Below are positions 7,376-13,144 of a DNA stretch of 14,024 nt, piece by piece; within the stretch, counting starts at the first letter, position 1; every line of letters begins with the position of its first letter. This DNA is from JAQIBY01 sp964418565. Its GTDB lineage: Bacteria > Bacteroidota > Bacteroidia > Bacteroidales > ML635J-15. The translations under genes were made by a program, and so were the position numbers. The DNA lies in NCBI GenBank assembly GCA_964418565.1, contig CAYQMB010000075.1, forward strand, positions 1 through 14,024, read 5' to 3'. The notes below the pieces were generated by a model. The model saw nothing but the letters and a program-made list of their open reading frames with translations. It was not told the DNA's origin and did no database searches.

Positions 7376-7396
7376 AGGCAAACGGTTTTCCAGACA

Positions 7397-8644
7397 ATGA
7401 ATTACTTTGTTTACGTGGTATGCGGGGATGAATATTACATTGAACAACTCAATGTGTCGCTTCGTTTTTTGCGCTACCACAGCAAATTTCCCATTCTGGT
7501 TGTCACTGACCTGAATCGAAACAAAAGCAGCATTCACCATGATACTGCGGACATCATTCATGTTGACACCCCAACAGAAATGAGCAACAATGAGGCCGCC
7601 ATTTTTCTGGAAACCTCCCTCCTGCAACACCTGCCTTCCAAGGGCAATGACGTGTTCTGCTACATTGATTCTGACGTTATTGCAGTCAGCGAAGAAATCA
7701 ACCATATTTTTAACGAAATCAGGCCATGGCCACGCTTTGCTCCTGATCATTGCGATATTGATCACCACTCACCACATGCAATGACCTGCGAGTGCATTGA
7801 CCATTTTGCTTATAAAAGCGAAGCCTGGCATTACCTGCAAAATGTCATCCCCGGGGTTCCTGCTTCACAAAACTCTAAAAGAGAAGCGCTGGCAAAGCGT
7901 TTTAAACCAATGAAATCAAGGCCTCTCAGGTATTTCCCCGCGATTCTTTGGTATGTGTTGCGACGCTATGTGTTGCCGGTAAATTCTTTTCATATGGCAG
8001 GCTTCCGCTTTGACAAAAAAACGCATTGCTGGTACGATGATGATGCCTGCATCGACTTCGATAAAGCTTGGTACCACAGGAAAATACGTCGTGATAAAGG
8101 TTTTGTGCAAAAAGCCAACCACTGGTATGACAGCAACGGGAACCTCCTGCGTCCGGAGACACCGCACTGCAGTCATCTGAGGGAGTTTTTGTCAGCACAG
8201 GAAGGCCTTGAAATTCCTGCTGATTTCCGCCACTGGAATGGTGGTGTGTTTCTCTTTGACAGAGCTTCTGAACACATCATGCAAACCTGGCATCAGCTCA
8301 GTTGCAACCTCATGAAAAACAAACAAATCAGAACCAAATACATTGATCAGGTGAGCCTTATTATGACAGCCTTCCGCTATGGCTTTCATGACAAAGCACC
8401 CCTTCCGGTTAAATACAACTTTATCACGGATGCGGAGAATTCGCAGGTTGCCTGGCATCCTGACAAAGGCTATACCTGCGATGGTTTCAACACTGTCTTT
8501 CATCCGGCTTTTCTGCACGTTTACCATCACTGGGGCAAATCAGACTGGTCAATATGGCAATCTGTTAAACATCATGGACTTGAAAACAAAATCATCACAA
8601 AGAATGATTTGAAAAATCCGGTTTTGTTTTCCCACACAGAATAG
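7397..8644 (+). CDS. GT-A fold glycosyltransferase (GT8-like)
   Basis: A probable nucleotide-sugar glycosyltransferase of 415 residues. The N-terminus MNYFVYVVCGDEYY with the following QLNVSLRFLRYHS resembles the first strand and helix of GT8/glycogenin-like enzymes. FCYIDSDVIAV (87-97) holds the DxD metal/nucleotide-sugar motif (Asp91, Asp93). RHWNGGVFLF (278-287) corresponds to the conserved xNGGVxLF segment, and YIDQVSLI (315-322) to the downstream acceptor-site motif with DQ. HVYHHWGK (374-381) corresponds to the C-terminal HxxG-type metal ligand. About 180 residues lie between DxD and NGG, longer than in compact GT8 enzymes, and rich in His and aromatic residues. The start at 7397 is chosen because the promoter at 7346-7375 overlaps the upstream ATG at 7364. 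The sugar and acceptor are unknown. No signal peptide is seen, so it should act at the cytoplasmic face. Confidence 0.78.
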   Translation: MNYFVYVVCGDEYYIEQLNVSLRFLRYHSKFPILVVTDLNRNKSSIHHDTADIIHVDTPTEMSNNEAAIFLETSLLQHLPSKGNDVFCYIDSDVIAVSEEINHIFNEIRPWPRFAPDHCDIDHHSPHAMTCECIDHFAYKSEAWHYLQNVIPGVPASQNSKREALAKRFKPMKSRPLRYFPAILWYVLRRYVLPVNSFHMAGFRFDKKTHCWYDDDACIDFDKAWYHRKIRRDKGFVQKANHWYDSNGNLLRPETPHCSHLREFLSAQEGLEIPADFRHWNGGVFLFDRASEHIMQTWHQLSCNLMKNKQIRTKYIDQVSLIMTAFRYGFHDKAPLPVKYNFITDAENSQVAWHPDKGYTCDGFNTVFHPAFLHVYHHWGKSDWSIWQSVKHHGLENKIITKNDLKNPVLFSHTE

Positions 8645-8669
8645 GTTAGCAAATTTCACACGGATTATG

Positions 8670-8677
8670 TTACTTTG
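8670..8677 (+). promoter_or_regulatory. Possible -7 box upstream of the dehydratase gene
   Basis: TTACTTTG resembles TAnnTTTG (one mismatch) and lies 21-28 bases before the ATG at 8698. No convincing TTTG is seen about 20 bases upstream; TTAG at 8646-8649 is the nearest. If used, transcription would begin at about 8681-8685. That makes the GTG at 8683 leaderless and favours the ATG at 8698. Confidence 0.4.
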
Positions 8678-8697
8678 TATTTGTGAAAAGCAATGGT

Positions 8698-9165
8698 ATG
8701 AATACATTCACAGGTGAAAAAATCATTAAAGCCCTGCCCTATGCCTCAGAATTCTGCTTTGTGGATAATATTGACAAAGTTGATAGTGAGCAAATAAGCG
8801 GGTACTATACATTTCAGGCTGACCGAAAGCTTTATCAGGCTCATATCACGCATAAGCCCATCGTTCCGGGTGCATTGTTACTGGAATGCATGGGACAGAT
8901 TGGCCTTGTTAGTCATGGTATTTACCTGATGGGCCTGTACAGCAGCTCGTTTACTCCGGCATTATCGCATGTGGATGTTGAGTTTTTGCATCCGGTTTTG
9001 CCCGGTGATACGGTCAGAATTAGCGGAACAAAAACGTATTTGCGAAACGGGCGATTGCGCAGCTCAATAAAGGCTTATCACAGTGAAAGCGACAAACTGC
9101 TCGCCCGTGCATCGGGTTTGTGTCAGTTTCAGATAAATCAGGAAAACCAAAACGACAATGAATAA
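8698..9165 (+). CDS. FabZ/FabA-like 3-hydroxyacyl-ACP dehydratase
   Basis: A hot-dog-fold dehydratase of 155 residues that should remove water from a 3-hydroxyacyl-ACP, giving an enoyl-ACP. The active-site loop reads AHITHKPIVPGALLLECMGQ (48-67), matching the FabZ pattern HFPxxPxxPG...E. His49 and Glu63 are the expected catalytic pair; the usual HFP is replaced by HIT. The rest fits a single hot-dog domain (DVEFLHPVLPGDTVRI and ARASGLCQF near the C-terminus). A GTG at 8683 would add five residues; I prefer the ATG at 8698 because of the promoter-like box at 8670. The ketosynthase gene starts 8 bases before this gene ends, so the two are coupled. Together with the KS and ACP it suggests a dedicated acyl/polyketide chain builder separate from primary fatty-acid synthesis. 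No ketoreductase or enoyl reductase is encoded in the window, so these would have to come from housekeeping genes. Confidence 0.87.
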   Translation: MNTFTGEKIIKALPYASEFCFVDNIDKVDSEQISGYYTFQADRKLYQAHITHKPIVPGALLLECMGQIGLVSHGIYLMGLYSSSFTPALSHVDVEFLHPVLPGDTVRISGTKTYLRNGRLRSSIKAYHSESDKLLARASGLCQFQINQENQNDNE

Positions 9166-10432
9166 ACAACGCGTTGTAATCACCGGCATGGGTGTTGTCT
9201 CTCCCATTGGCAATGGCATAAAGGCATTTGAAAAGGCTTTATTTTCCGGAAAATCCGGCATAAAAGCCATGCCGGAACTGGAAGAATACGGCTTCCGCAC
9301 GCTGCTGGGAGCTGTGCCGGAGAAAGATGAGCATCTTTTAGCTATTCAGGCAAAATACCGAACGCAAAACGGCAGCGACATGCTTAATTATGCGTTGGCT
9401 GCTGCGCTGGATGCATGGGAAAATGCTGGATTTACTGTCCCGGATGATTTTAACGGACCTGCCGATCCGGATACGGGCGCTATCATCGGCACCGGCATGG
9501 GAGCCGTAGACAGCATTGGTGGGTATGTTGTTCCACAAAGCAACCCCAAAGGAAAACGCAGGTTGCGCAGCACGGTGGTTGAACAGAACATGCCCAATGC
9601 CCCTGCTGCACATGTGAGTCAGGCATTGGGGCTGGGCAACCGTATAAGTGCTGTATCATCGGCCTGTGCCACCGGTACCGAAGCCATCATCACAGCAGCA
9701 GAGCGCATTGCCGATGGTCGTGCTGTACGCATGCTGGCCGGCGGAAGTGAAGCTTATTCGCCCTGGTCATGGATTGGTTTTGACGTGATGCGCGTGCTGG
9801 CACAAAACAAAAACGATGATCCAAAACATGCATCCTGTCCTCTGAGTTCGGATGCCAGTGGCTTTGTTCCGGGAGCCGGTGCAGGTATTATGCTTCTTGA
9901 ATCACTGGAATCAGCAAAAAAGCGCGGAGCAAAGATTCTGGCAGAATACAAAGGCGGATTCATTAACAGCGGCGGCATGCGCGCCGGTGGCAGCATGACA
10001 GCGCCTTCTGCCCCATCTGTTATTGCCTGCATCAAATCTGCTTTGCATGAGGCTGGCATTTCACCTGATGAGGTTGATTACATTAACGGGCATTTGAGTT
10101 CCACAATGGCTGATGTGCTCGAAATTGAAAATCTGAGCAAAGCATTGAATCGCTATGGACCAGATTTCCCCTTTATCAACAGCCTTAAAGCACAAACAGG
10201 TCATTGTATCGGAGCTGGTGGCGGCATTGAAAGTATAGCTTCTGTATTGCAGATCAAAAACGCCATGGTAACGAAAGCTGTTAACAGTCGCCCATTGCAT
10301 CCGCATATTACAGAAATCGTTGATGAAAGCAGGGTGCCCTTGAAAAACTTAAAGCATACAGTAAATACCGTACTGAAAACCAGTTTTGGTTTTGGGGATG
10401 TCAACGCCTGCATGCTTTTAAAGAGGCTGTAA
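9158..10432 (+). CDS. Beta-ketoacyl-ACP synthase, FabF/KAS II-like
   Basis: A thiolase-fold condensing enzyme of 424 residues that extends an acyl chain with malonyl-ACP. The Cys-His-His active site is complete: Cys170 in SSACATGTEA, His312 in NGHLSSTMAD and His349 in LKAQTGHCIGAGGG. The start VVITGMGVVSPIGNG (6-20) and the end TSFGFGDVNACML are typical of FabF-like enzymes. The first histidine motif is unusual: standard FabB/FabF and modular KS domains have AHGTST, here GHLSST. Because Cys170 is present this is a catalytic KS and not a chain-length factor, and no partner CLF gene is visible. The ATG overlaps the dehydratase gene. A 71-base gap follows before the ACP gene. This is probably a specialised KS for a secondary lipid or polyketide, as inferred from context. 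Confidence 0.92.
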   Translation: MNKQRVVITGMGVVSPIGNGIKAFEKALFSGKSGIKAMPELEEYGFRTLLGAVPEKDEHLLAIQAKYRTQNGSDMLNYALAAALDAWENAGFTVPDDFNGPADPDTGAIIGTGMGAVDSIGGYVVPQSNPKGKRRLRSTVVEQNMPNAPAAHVSQALGLGNRISAVSSACATGTEAIITAAERIADGRAVRMLAGGSEAYSPWSWIGFDVMRVLAQNKNDDPKHASCPLSSDASGFVPGAGAGIMLLESLESAKKRGAKILAEYKGGFINSGGMRAGGSMTAPSAPSVIACIKSALHEAGISPDEVDYINGHLSSTMADVLEIENLSKALNRYGPDFPFINSLKAQTGHCIGAGGGIESIASVLQIKNAMVTKAVNSRPLHPHITEIVDESRVPLKNLKHTVNTVLKTSFGFGDVNACMLLKRL

Positions 10433-10440
10433 ATTGAGTA

Positions 10441-10459
10441 TAAAAAAATATTTTTTTTA
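10441..10459. repeat. A/T palindrome between KS and ACP genes
   Basis: TAAAAAAATATTTTTTTTA is a near-perfect palindrome composed only of A and T. As RNA it would form a weak A-U hairpin ending in a U-run; as DNA it is an A-tract that could stimulate the downstream promoter. Its position within a same-strand gene series makes a strong terminator unlikely. Confidence 0.45.
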
Positions 10460-10469
10460 AGTGTTATGT

Positions 10470-10477
10470 TATTTTTA
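10470..10477 (+). promoter_or_regulatory. Possible -7 box for the ACP gene
   Basis: TATTTTTA matches TAnnTTTG except for the last base and ends 26 bases before the ACP start. No TTTG is present at the expected upstream distance, where the A/T tract lies instead. It may give extra transcription for the small carrier protein, which is usually needed in excess. Weak evidence. Confidence 0.3.
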
Positions 10478-10503
10478 TTAACTTACAAAACAAAATCAAG
10501 CCA

Positions 10504-10752
10504 ATGAAGCCCAGTGAAGCCAATATTATAGATATCCTGAAGCGATACAGCTTTGAAAAGGGGGTATGGAAACAATACTCCCCCAATATGAGCATCATCG
10601 GGGACCTAAAAATCAATTCGGCACGCATTGTTGACATTGTTCTTGATGTTGAAGATCGTTTTGATATAGAAATAGATGATGACAGCCTTGAATCCATTGT
10701 TACTGTCCAGGATATTGTGGATGTCATTGAGCAAAAAAACAAGCCAGTATGA
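10504..10752 (+). CDS. Acyl carrier protein
   Basis: A one-domain acyl carrier protein of 82 residues. The conserved helix-II region is DLKINSARIVDIVLDVEDRF (34-53), and Ser39 is the predicted attachment site for 4'-phosphopantetheine. The usual DSL around the serine is NSA here, which sets it apart from housekeeping AcpP. It is acidic in the second half (EIEIDDDSLES-like), as expected, and helix IV is TVQDIVDVIEQ (67-77). The stop overlaps the start of the phosphopantetheinyl transferase gene by four bases (ATGA), strongly suggesting that this enzyme loads this carrier. It would hold the growing chain for the neighbouring KS and dehydratase. The preceding sequence is A-rich with no Shine-Dalgarno, as is common in Bacteroidota. 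Confidence 0.9.
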   Translation: MKPSEANIIDILKRYSFEKGVWKQYSPNMSIIGDLKINSARIVDIVLDVEDRFDIEIDDDSLESIVTVQDIVDVIEQKNKPV

Positions 10753-11372
10753 TCGTTTTAGGCAATGATTTGATAAACCTGAATAACCGCGTCAACACAA
10801 ACACGCTGTGCCGTGCCGGTATAGAAAAATTCTTTACACCAAAAGAAATGCATCTGCTTGAACTCACCGGGGATGTTAAAACCCTGGCCTGCTTATGGGC
10901 CATGAAAGAATCGGCCTATAAATGCCTGGTAAAGCTTGGATTCCGGAAAGCTTTTAGTCCGGCAAAATACCATGTAAAAACCTCAGTGATTGAGAAACCA
11001 CTGCTTGGCGAGGTGACATATGGAGAGCATGTTTTCTATGCCAAATGCTCTGAAGATGGTGATTTTATCCGCGCTGTAGCCACAAATGAAGAAAGCAGAT
11101 TATCGCAGATTAAAAGCTTCCACATTTGCTTTCACGGCACTGAAAATAAAAATGAAGCCATTGCTGCTAAAATCAAAAAAATAAATCATTCAGATCCCCT
11201 TGAATTAAGCAAAACAGATCAGAATATACCTGTTCTGATGAACAAGCGAAAAACCCACCGTCTGGAAATCAGCATGGCCAACGAAGGAAAATTGTATTAC
11301 GTTTCCGTTTTACCCGAATGGTTTCGAATAACCAACCAAAAGGTCGGTACTGGAAAAATTGCATACGCTTAA
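10749..11372 (+). CDS. 4'-phosphopantetheinyl transferase family protein
   Basis: Transfers 4'-phosphopantetheine from CoA to the serine of a carrier protein, most likely the ACP encoded just upstream. The 207-residue product has the two hallmark motifs: the GNDLINL at 5-11 (Asp7, equivalent to the GxD of AcpS/Sfp) and CLWAMKESAYKCL at 48-60 (Lys53, Glu54, Lys58; equivalent to WxxKEAxxK). The spacing is that of the AcpS-type domain, but the protein is nearly twice AcpS length. It has a variable middle (about 95-170) and a final strand THRLEISMANEGKLYYVSVL that resembles the family's SLSH segment with His replaced by Asn. It may be a divergent AcpS/Sfp intermediate. The ATG overlaps the ACP stop, and the asparagine synthetase start lies 11 bases downstream. 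The family call is good; carrier specificity is inferred. Confidence 0.85.
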   Translation: MIVLGNDLINLNNRVNTNTLCRAGIEKFFTPKEMHLLELTGDVKTLACLWAMKESAYKCLVKLGFRKAFSPAKYHVKTSVIEKPLLGEVTYGEHVFYAKCSEDGDFIRAVATNEESRLSQIKSFHICFHGTENKNEAIAAKIKKINHSDPLELSKTDQNIPVLMNKRKTHRLEISMANEGKLYYVSVLPEWFRITNQKVGTGKIAYA

Positions 11373-11383
11373 TTGCATCTTAC

Positions 11384-13144
11384 ATGTGTGGAATCAACGG
11401 AGCCTGGCATTCGGACAAAACAATCAATGAGGACCAATTTATCGCTATGCGAGACAGTATGCGTCACCGTGGCCCTGATGATGCCGGGGTGTGGTATAAC
11501 ACAAGCAAAAACCTGGGTTTCGGGCACCGCCGTCTGGCGTTTATGGATATGTCTGAAAGCGGACGACAACCAATGGAGTCAGAGGATGATAGAATTGTTG
11601 TTACAGTTAACGGTGAAATATACAATTATCAGGAGCTGAAATCTGAACTTGAAAGCAAAGGATACAGCTTTTTCAGCCGTTCCGACTCCGAAGTAATACT
11701 CTACGCCTGGCAGCAATGGCATACCGGCATGCTCGAAAAACTGAATGGCATGTTTGCTTTTGCTCTTTATGACAATAAAACAGATGAGTTGCTCTTAGCA
11801 CGCGACCGATTTGGCATAAAACCTTTGTACTATCACCACAGCGATAACAGATTTTTATTTGCCTCGGAAATCAAGGCCATCATCAGCTATGCTCCTGAAC
11901 TAAAACGCATTCGGCCAGCCTCTGTTGCAGATTATTTCACATACCGCTACGTGCCCTCGCCTTACACCATTTATCAGGACATACACAAACTTGAGCCAGC
12001 TACTTACCTGCTAAAACACGGTAATAAAACCAAAGTTAATACCTATTGGTCACCTCCTGAACCATCATCAAAAACCAAAACAAAACGTATTCCCGATGAA
12101 CTGGAGAATCTTTTTCGGCGATCAGTGAAAATGCATACCCAAAGCGAGCTTCCTGTAGGGTCTTTTCTTAGCGGCGGCTATGATTCATCAGCCATTGTTA
12201 GCGCTCTGTATGACAACAACATAACAGCCAACACCTACAGCATTGGTTTCAGTAACTGGAAAGGCTCCGAGGACAAATATGCCAGCATGGTTGCCGGGCA
12301 TTTTAACATGCCGCATTTCAGCAAAACAAGCGAACACTCACATCTTGATTTGCTTAATCAGCTCATGCAGCATTACGATGAACCCATTGCTGACATTTCC
12401 ATTTTACCCACCTGGCTGGTTAGTGAAATGGCATCTGAAAAAAACAAAGCTGTGCTTTCCGGTGAAGGTGCTGATGAACTCTTTGGCGGATACACATGGC
12501 ATCATGAAAACATTGAAAAAAACAGGTGGAAAAACAGGCTGAAACCAGGCAAAACATCTCCTGCTCCGTTTTCAGTGGAAGCCTACAACCAGGCTATGGC
12601 AATGGGGCACTTGCGATCAAACGGACTGAACAACCTGCTTACCAGCGATTATGCTGACAGCATACCTGCTGACAGCGACTGGTTTTACCGCAAACATGCC
12701 GGTGGCGAACCAAACGCCGACCGTTTCAGACGTATGGACCTGCGCTGTTTCATGAGCGAGTTGGTGCTGACAAAAGTTGACCGGGCCAGCATGGCACACA
12801 GCCTTGAAGTGCGGGTTCCTTTCCTTGAAAACAAATTGGTGGATTATATGCTTAGTCTGCCTCACCAGCAGGTTTACAAACGAGGCGTGCAGAAATACCG
12901 GCTGCAGCAAATCATAAAAAACAAACTTCCGCAAGAGATTTTGCAACGTAAGAAACAGGGATTTGTTGGTCCTGACAGGTATTACCGCAATGCAAAATGG
13001 TACGCCGGCATCATCAGTGAATCCGAACTGGTGGCAGATGGGATAATCAGAAAAAGCGAGATCAAACACTATCTGAATAATCGCATGTACTGGAAACTCT
13101 GGAAGGTTGCAGTACTTGAAAACTGGTACAAAACATGGATGTAA
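11384..13144 (+). CDS. Glutamine-hydrolysing asparagine synthetase (AsnB-like)
   Basis: An amidotransferase of 586 residues that normally takes ammonia from glutamine and transfers it to an adenylated carboxylate (aspartate to asparagine). The start at 11384 places Cys2 of MCGINGA at the N-terminus after Met removal, as the Ntn glutaminase requires; the in-frame ATG at 11318 would bury it and overlaps the preceding gene. The glutaminase domain shows MRHRGPDDAG (26-35), GFGHRRLAFMD (45-55), VNGEIYNYQEL (75-85) and ARDRFGIKPLYY (139-150). The synthetase domain has the pyrophosphate loop SGGYDSS (263-269; usually SGGLDSS or SGGIDSS), LSGEGADELFGGY (358-370), and KVDRASMAHSLEVRVPFLE near the C-terminus. 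AsnB-like enzymes are frequent in O-antigen and natural-product loci, where they can amidate uronic acids or other carboxylates; whether this one does so here is inference. The next gene starts 10 bases before its end. Confidence 0.93.
   Translation: MCGINGAWHSDKTINEDQFIAMRDSMRHRGPDDAGVWYNTSKNLGFGHRRLAFMDMSESGRQPMESEDDRIVVTVNGEIYNYQELKSELESKGYSFFSRSDSEVILYAWQQWHTGMLEKLNGMFAFALYDNKTDELLLARDRFGIKPLYYHHSDNRFLFASEIKAIISYAPELKRIRPASVADYFTYRYVPSPYTIYQDIHKLEPATYLLKHGNKTKVNTYWSPPEPSSKTKTKRIPDELENLFRRSVKMHTQSELPVGSFLSGGYDSSAIVSALYDNNITANTYSIGFSNWKGSEDKYASMVAGHFNMPHFSKTSEHSHLDLLNQLMQHYDEPIADISILPTWLVSEMASEKNKAVLSGEGADELFGGYTWHHENIEKNRWKNRLKPGKTSPAPFSVEAYNQAMAMGHLRSNGLNNLLTSDYADSIPADSDWFYRKHAGGEPNADRFRRMDLRCFMSELVLTKVDRASMAHSLEVRVPFLENKLVDYMLSLPHQQVYKRGVQKYRLQQIIKNKLPQEILQRKKQGFVGPDRYYRNAKWYAGIISESELVADGIIRKSEIKHYLNNRMYWKLWKVAVLENWYKTWM

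Larger units (their letters stand above)
7131..7396. other. G+C-rich, self-complementary divergent intergenic region
   Basis: This 266-base gap lies between the 5' ends of the prenyltransferase and glycosyltransferase genes. By my count 116 of the 180 bases at 7151-7330 are G or C (about 64%), far above neighbouring genes. It contains several nested inverted repeats: a perfect CAGTTGCcGCAACTG at 7218-7232; an 8-base stem CTGACAGG (7236-7243) with CCTGTCAG (7304-7311); and, inside that stem, TGCAGCA (7271-7277) with TGCTGCA (7297-7303), plus a short hairpin at 7248-7265 (CCG, bulge CA, GAG, loop CTTC, CTC, CGG). These can form a three-way junction on either strand. It may be a structured 5' leader of the prenyltransferase, a small RNA, or a dispersed palindromic repeat. 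No known riboswitch or RNA class was recognised. Confidence 0.6.

Noticed and set aside
11318..11383. Upstream ATG for the asparagine synthetase
   Set aside because: It would overlap the phosphopantetheinyl transferase gene by 55 bases and prevent Cys2 from being the N-terminal nucleophile.
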